47,809 bases of DNA, taken from positions 1 to 47,809 of the forward strand of contig RBWT01000042.1 in assembly GCA_004010275.1 (NCBI GenBank), read 5' to 3'. The notes beneath the pieces are model-generated. The model was given only the letters and a program-made list of their open reading frames with translations, ran no database searches and had not been told where the DNA came from. Position numbers and translations under genes: made by a program. The stretch is from Streptomyces huasconensis. GTDB taxonomy: Bacteria; Actinomycetota; Actinomycetes; Streptomycetales; Streptomycetaceae. Of this stretch, positions 25,332 through 33,633 are shown in pieces. The first letter of the stretch is position 1. Every line of letters begins with the position of its first letter.

Positions 25332-26333
25332 ATGCTCGGATTCAACGAGCCGGAAGTTCTCTCCCAGCTGGCGAGCACGGTGGCCCTGCGCCCCCGCATC
25401 GAAGAGCTCGCCGACCGCCTCGTGGACGAGGGGTTCGACCATCTCTTCCTCGTCGGCGCCGGCGGCACCTACGCCCAGATGTGGCCGTACGAGCACCTCG
25501 CCCGGCGCAGTTCGACGCTCCCCGTGCGTGCCGTGATCGCCGCAGAGCTGGTCGCCTCCGGCGATGCCGCGCTCGGCGAGCGTTCGGTGGCCGTCTTCAC
25601 GTCCGTGTCGGGCACGACGGAGGACAGCCTCGGCGCCATCGAGTTCTGCCGGTCCAAGGGCGTCCGCACGATCGGCTTCACGGGTTACGCCGACTCCCCC
25701 ATCGCCCGGGCCGTCGACGTCGCCCTGGTGTCGGAGCCGAAGGCGTGGCCGTTCGACCCCCAGATGCTGCTCTTCATGGGCCGCCTGCTCTCACGCCGGG
25801 GCGAGTTCGCGGGCTACGAGAAGCTCGCCGACGAGCTGGCCGCCATCCCGCGCCTCATGGTCGACGTGGCGAAGCAGGCCGATCCGTCGGCGAGCGCCTT
25901 CGCCGAGGCCCACAATGACACCGACTACCACTTCCTCGTCGGCGGCGGGAACCTGTGGGGATTCACGTACCTCTACTCCATGTGCATCCTCGAAGAGATG
26001 CAGTGGCTGCGCACCACCCGCGTGCACAGCGCAGAGTTCTTCCACGGCTCCCTCGAACTGCTCGAAGAGGACACGAGCGTGATCATCTTCCAGGGGGAGG
26101 ACGAGACGCGGGCGCTGACCGACCGCGTGGAGGCCTTCGCCCGGCGCATCTCGCGCGACGTGACGGTCTTCGACACGCGTGACTACGCGCTGGAGGGCAT
26201 CAGCCCCGAGTTCCGCGGCCTCCTCGCGCCGCTCGTGCTCGACACCGTGATGGGCAGGGTGAGCAAGCACCTGGAGCGGGTGCGCGACCACTCGCTGGAC
26301 CTGCGGCGCTACTACCGCGTCATGGACTACTGA
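25332..26333 (+). CDS. SIS-domain phosphosugar deglycase, FrlB-like
   Basis: 333-aa cytoplasmic enzyme with two SIS domains (first: HLFLVGAGGTYAQMWPYEHLARR..VASGDAALGERSVAVFTSVSGTTEDSLGAIEFCRSKGVRTIGFTGYADSPIARAVDVAL; second near DYHFLVGGGNLWGFTYLYSMCILEEMQW). The phosphosugar-binding Ser/Thr loop FTSVSGTTED and the catalytic-type ILEEMQW..HSAEFFHGSLELLE match fructoselysine-6-phosphate deglycase (FrlB) rather than GlmS. It would split the 6-phosphorylated Amadori product into glucose-6-phosphate and amine. First gene of the rightward operon. Confidence 0.82.
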   Translation: MLGFNEPEVLSQLASTVALRPRIEELADRLVDEGFDHLFLVGAGGTYAQMWPYEHLARRSSTLPVRAVIAAELVASGDAALGERSVAVFTSVSGTTEDSLGAIEFCRSKGVRTIGFTGYADSPIARAVDVALVSEPKAWPFDPQMLLFMGRLLSRRGEFAGYEKLADELAAIPRLMVDVAKQADPSASAFAEAHNDTDYHFLVGGGNLWGFTYLYSMCILEEMQWLRTTRVHSAEFFHGSLELLEEDTSVIIFQGEDETRALTDRVEAFARRISRDVTVFDTRDYALEGISPEFRGLLAPLVLDTVMGRVSKHLERVRDHSLDLRRYYRVMDY

Positions 26334-26490
26334 CCCGGGCGAGAACTGGGGTGGGCCGGGCGCCGAGGTGGGCCGAGCCCAGGTGGGCCGGTCTGCTGCC
26401 CGGCGTGGTGGCCCGCCCACCCGAAGGCGGCCCGTCCACCCGCTGCCGAAGCCGGCCGCCCCGTACCTCCCCTCGTACAGGAGAACCCAA

Positions 26491-27370
26491 ATGAGAGTCC
26501 TCGGCTTCGGCGACAACATCGTCGACCGGTTCGTCGACCGCGGCATCGACTACCCGGGGGGCAACAGCGTCAACGTGGCCGTGTACGCCCGACGGCTGGG
26601 CGTCGAGGCCGCCTATCTCGGCGTCTTCGGCGACGACGGCCTCGGGCGCTTCCTGCGGGAGTCCATCGGTGCCCAGGAGGTGGCCATGGACCACTGCGTC
26701 GTACGCGCGGGCGAGTCCGGCCTCTCCACCTTGCGTGTCGACGACGGGGAGCGCGTGTTCCTCGGCTGGAACGGCGGCGGTGTCACGGTACGGGAACCGC
26801 TCCGGCTCGACCCCGAACTGGCTGCGTACGTCGCGTCGTTCGACCTTGTGCACTCCAGCGTGTACGCGCGCGGTGAGAGCGAACTGCCCCGGCTCGCCGC
26901 GTCCGCCCCCCTCGTGATGTTCGACCTGTCGAGCGAGGACGAGTACCGCACCCCCTCCTACCTCGACCGCGTCTGCCCGTACGCGGACCTGGTCCTGCTG
27001 TCCTGCTCACACCTCGACGAGGCCGCGACGCACACGCTCCTGGCGGACGTCGTGGACCGGGGCGCGGGGATGGCGCTCGCCACCCGTGGCGTCGACGGAG
27101 CCATCGCCCGTACGGACCGGTGCAGCGTCGCGGCACCCGCGCGGCAGGCGGGGGACGCGGAGCCGCTCGTCGACACCATGGGCTGCGGCGACGCGTTCCT
27201 CGCCGGCTTCGCGATCTCCCTCGTGCGCGAGGGATGGTCCGCGGACACCCCGCTCCACCGGACGACGATCGAACAGGCGCTGCGCGAGGGCGCCGACGCC
27301 GCGTACGAACAGTGCTTCGTGGAGGGAGCCTTCGGGCACGGCCGGCCCGTCGGCAGTCGGCTGTGTCTAG
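26491..27370 (+). CDS. PfkB-family kinase, FrlD-like
   Basis: Sugar kinase resembling fructoselysine 6-kinase. The start MRVLGFGDNIVDRFVDRG..YPGGNSVNVAVYARRLGVEAAYLGVFGDDGLG is close to FrlD; catalytic motif near the C-end is DTMGCGDAFLAGFAISL (anion hole G-x-G-D with Asp base). A clear aggagaa precedes ATG 26491. The reading frame has no stop and runs into the LacI gene; a TAG in another frame at 27368-27370 is the probable end, implying an indel near 27340-27365. Length of about 293 aa then fits the family. It would phosphorylate the imported Amadori compound before FrlB acts. Confidence 0.8.
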
Positions 27371-27414
27371 CATGTGGCGAGCCGTCGACCAGGAGAAGTG
27401 AGGTACGGAAGCCG

Positions 27415-28520
27415 ATGCCAGCAGACCGGGGCGACCCGCCGCGGACGCCGAGGACACCGACGATCTCGGAGGTGCCGCCGAGGCCGGCGTCGGCCGCGCG
27501 ACCGCGGCGCGCACCCTCGGCGGGTACGGGTACGTCAGCCCCGAGTTGAAGGAACGCGTGCTCACGGCGGCCGAGAAGCTCGGGTACCGCGCGAACGCGC
27601 TCGCGCGGAGCATGTCGACCGGGGTGAGCCACACCCTGGGAGTCGTCGTCGCGGACATCGGCAACCCCTTCTTCGCGGGCATGGTGCGCGGGATCTCCGA
27701 CGCCTCGCGCGCACGGGGCTTCGACACCATCGTGCTGAGCACCTATGAGGACCTCGACGAGGAGATCGCGGCGACCAACGTACTGATCGACAAGCGCGTG
27801 GACGGCGTCATCATCGCCTCGGCCGCCGTCGGCCGCGGCGAGGTCACGCACATCCGCACGGCCTTGAAGCAGGGGGTCCCGGTCGTGCTGGTGGACCGGG
27901 CGATCGGCTCCCTCGATCTCGACACCGTCGTCATCGACAACAGGGACGTGGCGCGTGAGGCCGTCGAGACGCTCATCGCGGCCGGGCACCGCCGCATCGG
28001 TTTCGTCTGGGGGCCACCGGTGCCGCAGGCGCCGGCGACCCGCCGGGCGCTGCTCGCCGCGGCGGCCCGCAACGTCTGGACGGACGGGGAACGGCTGCGC
28101 GGTTACCTCGACGCGCTGGACGACGCGGGCATCCCCTTCGACCCGGAGCTGGTGATGGTCGGGCCCAAGACCGAGGAACAGGCGACGACCCAGGTCGGCC
28201 GCATGCTCGCCCTGCCCGACCGCGCCACCGCGCTGTTCTGCACGGAGACCGACGCGATGACGGGCGCGCTGCGGGCCATGCGCGCACGCAAGTTGTCGTA
28301 CCCGGGCGACCTGTCGCTGATCGGCTTCGACGACAGCGCCTGGGCGGCGGTCATGGACCCGCCCCTGACGATGATCGAGCAGCCGGTGCGCCAACTCGGC
28401 GCGAAGGCGGCGGAAGCACTGCTCGACTCGCTCGAAGGAGCGGAACCGCGCCGCGAGACCCACACGCTTCACGCACGCCTGGTCGTGCGCTCCTCGGTCG
28501 GGCCACCGCCCGCGCCCTGA
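27415..28520 (+). CDS. LacI-family transcriptional regulator, one frameshift
   Basis: About 368 aa after one missing G near 27475 is restored: TISEVAAEAGVGRATAARTLGGYGYVSPELKERVLTAAEKLGYRANALARSMSTG is a full LacI helix-turn-helix and hinge. The sugar-binding domain follows (LGVVVADIGNPFFAGMVRGISDASRARGFD, VDGVIIASAAV, VVLVDRAI, GHRRIGFVWG, LIGFDDSAWAAVMDPPLTMIEQPVRQLGAKAAEALL). It should bind the two TGATACCGGTATCA-type operators in the divergent promoter and release on an Amadori-type ligand. The start at 27415 is provisional; the N-terminus has an extra 20 or so basic residues before the helix-turn-helix. Confidence 0.85.
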
Positions 28521-28523
28521 ACC

Positions 28524-28557
28524 TTTCGCACCAACACTTATTTCGCACAAACACTTA
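28524..28557. repeat. 17-base direct tandem repeat
   Basis: Two adjacent copies, tttcgcaccaacactta and tttcgcacaaacactta, differ at one base. They begin three bases after the LacI stop in a locally AT-rich gap, 65 bases before the next possible gene. A regulator-binding site is possible. Confidence 0.7.
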
Positions 28558-28621
28558 TCAGTCAAAGAGTCCCCCATTTGGGGAATTGCATCACTCGAAT
28601 GCCACGTATCCGCGGGAATGA

Positions 28622-28912
28622 GTGCGCGTTATCTCGAATATGACCCAGGAACTTCCGGAGCAGACCCCCCACGCGCGCCCCGACAAGGCCCCTCTGCCCG
28701 TGCGCAGGAAAGTCAAGCCTACCCCCCACCTGCGGAACTCCGCCTCGGGGACACCGGCGGCGGTCGGCGAAACACACCACCGGGCCCTTGGCGGACCTTC
28801 CACCGAATCCCTCCTGCTGGACTTCTTGGACCATATGAACGCACTGGAATCGGGCCTCGCGCAGCGATGGAGCGATTCTTCCGACAGGCCCGATGTCGCC
28901 ATGTCGGAATGA
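28622..28912 (+). CDS. Small hydrophilic protein, possible gene
   Basis: 96 residues from GTG 28622 (or 90 from ATG 28640, MTQELPEQTPHARPDKAPLP). Proline- and charge-rich first half, then a short helix LLLDFLDHMNALESGLAQRW. No known family. No strong ribosome site is seen for either start. It sits 12 bases before the next gene on the same strand, which supports a real two-gene unit. Codon usage is less GC-biased than the neighbours. Confidence 0.45.
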   Translation: MRVISNMTQELPEQTPHARPDKAPLPVRRKVKPTPHLRNSASGTPAAVGETHHRALGGPSTESLLLDFLDHMNALESGLAQRWSDSSDRPDVAMSE

Positions 28913-28924
28913 TCTGATAAGACC

Positions 28925-29803
28925 ATGCAGAATGAGCCTGTCTACTATCATCCGGGATACTCAGGCGATCATGCGTCCGGGTACTTCAATGAACACCGCG
29001 GGCAGTACGGCCACCCCGAAGGCCGTTACCCACCCCTGTCGGAGCCACCTGATCCGGGCTGGGACCCGGCCGAGGAACTGGCGTACCTGCTTCAGGACGC
29101 GATCGCGGAACAGCCGCCTCCGCCCGTTCCGCCAGCTGATGAGGTTCCGGGCACGCAGACCGCCGTCGGCTCCCCGCTCCGCGCTCTGCAGGACATCACG
29201 ACCGAGCTGCCGCCGCTGAGGAAGAACCCGCAGAGCCACCGCAAGACACGTGAGCAGCGGCGCACGCACCTTGTCCGCACCGCGAGTTGCGCCATCACGA
29301 CGCTGGTGGCCATCACGGCCTCGGCGGTGAGTCTCTTCAGCACGGCGGTCGCCTATGACCCGCTGAGGCTCATCGCGATCAGCCACACGGAGAACAGCTC
29401 GGTCACCTGGTGGCCCGTCCTCATCTTCGGCCCCTGGCTGGTGGCGTCGCTGTCCGTGCTGCGGGCCGCGTTGCATCAGCGCCGCGCCGTCCACTCGTGG
29501 TGCGTGGCCGTCCTCTTCTCCCTCATCACGATGCTCCTGTGCATCGCCCGTGCGCCCAGGGACGTCATCGACATCACCGTCGCCGCCCTGCCCAGCCTCG
29601 CCTCCCTGGCCTGTTTCCAGCAGCTGGTCCGACAGGTCACTCTCACCCGGCCGCCCAAGCGCGCCGCACCTCGTCACCGTCTTCCGCAGGCCCGCGTGCC
29701 GCTGCCCGCCGAGGAACCGGCCCACGACACGGCGGCCACCGCCGTCCCACTGAAAGCGGAAGTACCGCGCCCGCGCTCGGCAGGGCTCGGGGAACAGCAG
29801 TAA
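28925..29803 (+). CDS. Four-helix membrane protein, DUF2637/SpdA-like
   Basis: 292-aa protein: Pro/His-rich cytoplasmic N-terminus (1-110), then four helices (TASCAITTLVAITASAVSLF, VTWWPVLIFGPWLVASLSVLRAAL, HSWCVAVLFSLITMLLCIA, DVIDITVAALPSLASLACFQQLV), then a basic Pro/Ala-rich tail. The arrangement and ASxxxLRAALHxRRAxHSW segment resemble DUF2637 proteins related to plasmid-spread proteins of Streptomyces. No other plasmid gene lies nearby. Role unknown; confidence is moderate for the family. Confidence 0.6.
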   Translation: MQNEPVYYHPGYSGDHASGYFNEHRGQYGHPEGRYPPLSEPPDPGWDPAEELAYLLQDAIAEQPPPPVPPADEVPGTQTAVGSPLRALQDITTELPPLRKNPQSHRKTREQRRTHLVRTASCAITTLVAITASAVSLFSTAVAYDPLRLIAISHTENSSVTWWPVLIFGPWLVASLSVLRAALHQRRAVHSWCVAVLFSLITMLLCIARAPRDVIDITVAALPSLASLACFQQLVRQVTLTRPPKRAAPRHRLPQARVPLPAEEPAHDTAATAVPLKAEVPRPRSAGLGEQQ

Positions 29804-29857
29804 TACCGAGGCAAAACAGAGACAGAACAGAACAGCAGTAACAGCCGGAAAAGGAGC

Positions 29858-30361
29858 CTACGGCTTCGAAGTGGGCTTATCTGCGCTGGACGGCCACTCG
29901 AACAGCACGACGCGCCAGCGGCCCTGATCGTGCGTCAGTTCCACTGTCTCCCGCAGCGGCCGCCCGTTCGTGGAGGTGGTCGTCAAGTCCGCCTTCCCCA
30001 AGTAGGTGCCCATTTGCTCATACCGAACAGGCATCTCGGTAATGGTGAGCCCCCGGCCGCCTTTGTCGCGCATGATCCGCTTTGCTTGCGCCCGTGACCA
30101 AGGCTCGTCCGGGGCCGCGCCTACGGCCAGGAGCGCCTCGCGGTCACGGGCATTGAGCGCTTTCACGTACTTCCTGACGGCGTCGGGGGCCCCTGCTGGA
30201 GGCTTGCCGGACTCGGCCCCGTCGTCCGACGTGGTGCCACAGCCCGCCAGGAGGAGCAGCCCGGCTGTCACCATGGCGGTGAAGCACTTCTTGTCACTCC
30301 TGCGCGGGGAGTTGCTGGCCACGGTGGCCCTCCGGTCGGCGTACGCATGGTCCATGGTCAC
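29858..30361 (-). CDS. Hypothetical lipoprotein with NTF2-like domain
   Basis: 167-aa (or about 138 aa from an inner start at 30274). Lipobox LLAGC follows a hydrophobic stretch FTAMVTAGLLLLAGC. The mature part, APDAVRKYVKALNARDREALLAVG..DEPWSRAQAKRIMRDKGGRG..GTYLGKADLTTTSTNGRPLRETVELTHDQGRWRVVLF, looks like an NTF2/DUF4878-type cone fold. The N-terminus before the signal is unusually basic, so the shorter start may be real. Divergent from the DUF6585-like gene. Confidence 0.65.
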   Translation of the reverse strand: MTMDHAYADRRATVASNSPRRSDKKCFTAMVTAGLLLLAGCGTTSDDGAESGKPPAGAPDAVRKYVKALNARDREALLAVGAAPDEPWSRAQAKRIMRDKGGRGLTITEMPVRYEQMGTYLGKADLTTTSTNGRPLRETVELTHDQGRWRVVLFEWPSSADKPTSKP

Positions 30362-30480
30362 GCTCTCCAGTGTGCCGCACTCCCGGGTTCCGGGCCCGCC
30401 CGTTTCCCAGGTCGGCTGCTACCCTGCCGCGCGACATCAACCGACCGCCTGTCGTACGGGTTGGATGGGAAGCCTCGGGG

Positions 30481-33357
30481 ATGGATGAGCTCATGGGTGC
30501 GGAAGACGGCGCGCGGAACAGTGCGGACGAGGGCGCCCAGGACGGCCCGGAGGACGGTGCGGAGCGCCCAGAGCTGGGGCCCCATCGTCACACGTATCAC
30601 CCGGAGCCCGGGAAACCCGCCGCATACGCGCTGCTCCTGCTGGCCCTGACCCCTTTCTCGGCCCTCGTCTACCTCCTGACGCTTCTCCTCTGCGCGCTCT
30701 TCGGGTGGGAGGTCTCCCTTGCCACCGGGGTCCCCGCCGGGCTGGCGCTGCTGGGGCCGTTCGCGGTTCGGGTCGTGTGGTTGCGGCGGCACACACGAGT
30801 GGAGTTCCGCCTTTACGAGAAGGGGCTCGTCGCGATCGCGGCCGACGGTACAGAAGCGGTCTTCCTCTGGCGGACCACCGCTGTCTTCACCAGCGGCTCG
30901 TATCACTACAAGCTGTCCAACCCCGAGGGGACGGTGGTCACACTTGGGGCGGCGCACCGTGGCCTGGTACTGGACGGCGAGAGAATCCGGGGCCTGCGCA
31001 CCCGTACGGTGATCCGGGGCGCCCGTCTCCCCCAGGAGGAGGAATGGGGCCCGGCGATCCGGCAGGGTGTTCGTGACGCGCAGCTGGTTCCGGCCACCGA
31101 GACAGCCCTGGCCGGTGGTGAAGTTCCCTTCGCGGACCTGGTGTTGAGCCGGGACGGCCTGACCATACGTCGCAGGCGCGGTCAGGACGACTTCACCGCC
31201 TGGGAGGACGTCGACTCGCTCTCCCTCACGGCCGAAGGCGACCTCTATGTCACCTCGCGCGGCAGTGACTTCCCGACACATTTCATACGACCCGGGTACC
31301 AGGTGGCCAACCTGGAGATCTTCCTCGATGTCGCCGATCGGCTGCGCGCGGACAGACCGCGGGCCACACGAGCACCAGCCGATCCTACTCCTACTCCTGC
31401 TCCTGCTCCTGCTCCTGCTTCTGCTTCTGCTTCGGCTTCTGCTTCGGCTTCGGCTTCGGCTTCGGCTTCTACTGCTACTTCGGCTCCGGCTTCGGCTGCG
31501 ACACCGCCCGGGTCCGCCGCGGACACCCGCGATGACGATGACGCGGAGCCGCTGATCCCGGTACCGGAACTCCTAAGCCTCTACGTCACCTTCGGAGTGG
31601 CCACGTACGCGGCCTGGCGCCTCGGCACCCGAGACGAGATCGACGGAATGGGTTCCGCGCTCCTCGCCGCCGCCAGGGCCGCCCTCGGGGGACTCATCGG
31701 GGCGGTCCTCGGCGTTGGCCTGGCGGCAGCCGTCATGGCGGTGCCGAAGGTGGTGGGCGAAGTGATCCTGGAAGCTCTGATCCGCTGGTTCCGGCATCGC
31801 CGATACGTCGCCGCGGCCGTCCTCGCGCTGTCCACGGTCGTCCCCTCGGCGGCCCTGCTCCTCGTCCTGTTCCGCGCGTTCCCCTCGCGTCTGGTCCCGC
31901 TGGTGGTGCTGCTCTTCTTCGGTGGCTGGACGCTGCTGCTCGCGGTGCGGCGGTGCGGCACCTCCGAACGCCTGGTCGTGCGCCACCTTCCGGACCTGCC
32001 CGGCGTGTTCCTGGTCGTTCTCGCCGCCGAGCAGCTCGTCTCCGGCGACGTACTGACCCTCACGCCGGCCGCCGGACTGTTCTTCCCGCTCGCCTTCTGG
32101 CTCGCGCTGCGCGGCTGGCGGAAACTGAACGAGTCGGTGCGGCCGACGGTGCGGGCGGCCGCCGACATCGTCCTGTCCGTGCAACTCGGACTGGTGCTGA
32201 CCGTGCTCATGGTGTGGCTGGCCAACGTCCTGTCGTTCACCCCGCCCCAGGTCACGGTCGTGCGTCCCGTGGTGGAGAAGGTCCAAGGACTCACCGAGGT
32301 GCACAGGCTGTACTGGCTGGCGGCCTACACGCTGCTGGCCGTCGGCAGCTACGCCGTACTGCGCTGGCCTGACCGCGTCGCGCGGGTCAGACAGCGGTTG
32401 CGTCCGGCACGCTTCAGCGAGTCCCGGCTGCCCGCGGGCGCCACCGCCAACTTCGTACGGCGGTCGCTGTCAGGGGTCAATGTCGGCCTCATGGTCGCCC
32501 TGCTGTTCGTCGTCGTGGCGGCCCCGGTGTCCGAGGGCGCGTGGAGGCGGCCGGTGGCCGAGAGATACGTGCTCGAGGTGCAGCGCCGGGAGTACGCCGA
32601 GGGGGCCGCGGCCGCAGTACAAGGAGATCACCAGCAGGTCTCGGTGAACCCCCGGGCCGCCGCCCGCCTGAGGGCCGTGATCCTCGCCGTGGACCGGGCC
32701 GCCCCTTCGACGCCGGGCGAGCCCGTGAACGGGACGGCGCTGGGCATCGCCCGGCATGTCGGCCGCTTCCAGGCGGCCACCCTCGCGGTCGACGAGCCGG
32801 CGCCACAGCCGGCCCTGGCCCCGGAGGCCGACGACCTCGGCGGTCGGCTCGACGAGCTCGACGAGAACCAGCGACGCACCGCGGAGCGGGAGGAACAGAC
32901 CGACCGGTTCGCGGAGCTCGCCTCCCTCGCGATCACCCGTACCTTCGACGCCGTGGACCTGGGTGACAGTCAGGTCGTACAGCTCGTCAAGGAGTATCTC
33001 GGCGGGCTGGTGGAAGACGGCCCGATGAAGAGGATCTTCCACCGGTGGGGCGAGGGCATCGGCACACCCCCGCCTGACGGCGGCCGCCTCCTGCGCATCG
33101 ACGTCCGCCGCCTGACGTCGGTGGCGTACGAGCGCACCCAGGCGGCAGTGCGGCGCGCCGACGCGGACCTGCTCACCTTCTACGGCCGGTTCGGCGTCGG
33201 CGTCCCCGCCGACGACACGTCGCTGGCGCCGGTGATCGACCTGGCGAACCAGCGCCGGTACCTGCAACAGGGAACAGGCCCCTGCGCGGGCTGCGCCGGC
33301 TCTCCGAACGGCGGTTCGGGCACAGGTGGAGGAAGCGGAGGTGGCGGCCGGCGCTGA
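30481..33357 (+). CDS. Large multi-pass membrane protein with DUF6585-like N-terminus
   Basis: 958-aa protein, function unknown. Order: acidic tail (1-40); two helices (about 47-90); DUF6585/PH-like beta domain (100-300: VEFRLYEKGLVAIAADGTEAVFLWRTTAVF and FADLVLSRDGLTIRRRRGQDDFTAWEDVDSL); PT/PA/SA-repeat linker (about 303-345); a block of eight or more helices (about 365-690); then a soluble helical part with Glu-rich coiled-coil-like DELDENQRRTAEREEQTDRFAEL; and a Cys/Gly-rich tail (CAGCAGSPNGGSG). ATG 30481 is chosen from the position of gggaagcc. It may be a large cell-envelope protein; no catalytic motif is seen. Confidence 0.7.
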   Translation: MDELMGAEDGARNSADEGAQDGPEDGAERPELGPHRHTYHPEPGKPAAYALLLLALTPFSALVYLLTLLLCALFGWEVSLATGVPAGLALLGPFAVRVVWLRRHTRVEFRLYEKGLVAIAADGTEAVFLWRTTAVFTSGSYHYKLSNPEGTVVTLGAAHRGLVLDGERIRGLRTRTVIRGARLPQEEEWGPAIRQGVRDAQLVPATETALAGGEVPFADLVLSRDGLTIRRRRGQDDFTAWEDVDSLSLTAEGDLYVTSRGSDFPTHFIRPGYQVANLEIFLDVADRLRADRPRATRAPADPTPTPAPAPAPASASASASASASASASASTATSAPASAATPPGSAADTRDDDDAEPLIPVPELLSLYVTFGVATYAAWRLGTRDEIDGMGSALLAAARAALGGLIGAVLGVGLAAAVMAVPKVVGEVILEALIRWFRHRRYVAAAVLALSTVVPSAALLLVLFRAFPSRLVPLVVLLFFGGWTLLLAVRRCGTSERLVVRHLPDLPGVFLVVLAAEQLVSGDVLTLTPAAGLFFPLAFWLALRGWRKLNESVRPTVRAAADIVLSVQLGLVLTVLMVWLANVLSFTPPQVTVVRPVVEKVQGLTEVHRLYWLAAYTLLAVGSYAVLRWPDRVARVRQRLRPARFSESRLPAGATANFVRRSLSGVNVGLMVALLFVVVAAPVSEGAWRRPVAERYVLEVQRREYAEGAAAAVQGDHQQVSVNPRAAARLRAVILAVDRAAPSTPGEPVNGTALGIARHVGRFQAATLAVDEPAPQPALAPEADDLGGRLDELDENQRRTAEREEQTDRFAELASLAITRTFDAVDLGDSQVVQLVKEYLGGLVEDGPMKRIFHRWGEGIGTPPPDGGRLLRIDVRRLTSVAYERTQAAVRRADADLLTFYGRFGVGVPADDTSLAPVIDLANQRRYLQQGTGPCAGCAGSPNGGSGTGGGSGGGGRR
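31380..31500 (+). repeat. Hexanucleotide microsatellite encoding a Pro-Thr/Pro-Ala/Ser-Ala linker
   Basis: About 20 copies of six-base units of the forms cctact, cctgct, tctgct and tcggct. They encode alternating PT, PA and SA dipeptides. The unit uses T-ending codons rare in the rest of the window. Confidence 0.85.
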
Positions 33358-33633
33358 GCCGACGCCGCCCGATTCCAGGAACTCCCCGAGGCATTCCATT
33401 TGCTGGGTAATTGCATATTCATACTAATTCTGCAAGCGGTTACCGGCCGCCGTGGTGGGAATTACTTGACGGGTGGACACGCCGACACAGAGGGGGAGGT
33501 CATCCTGTTTTAGGCAGGCGCCCGTCGCGCAGTTCACCAATTCCCCTTTCTTGTGGTCCCCGCGCCGCCCTGCCCTTTTCTGATCTACCACGAATTCCCC
33601 CCTCATCCCCCCATGCCGCAACAGGGAAGGTTT
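33358..33633 (+). promoter_or_regulatory. Leader region of the PTM cluster
   Basis: 276 non-coding bases, clearly more AT-rich than the flanks (33390-33435). A TTGACG at 33466-33471 could be a -35 element, but no good -10 sits 16-19 bases after it. The PKS start has a good ribosome site (gggaagg). No terminator hairpin for the upstream gene stands out. Confidence 0.4.

Noticed and set aside
31380..31500. CRISPR or regulatory repeat
   Set aside because: It is in frame within a coding region and translates to a simple linker.
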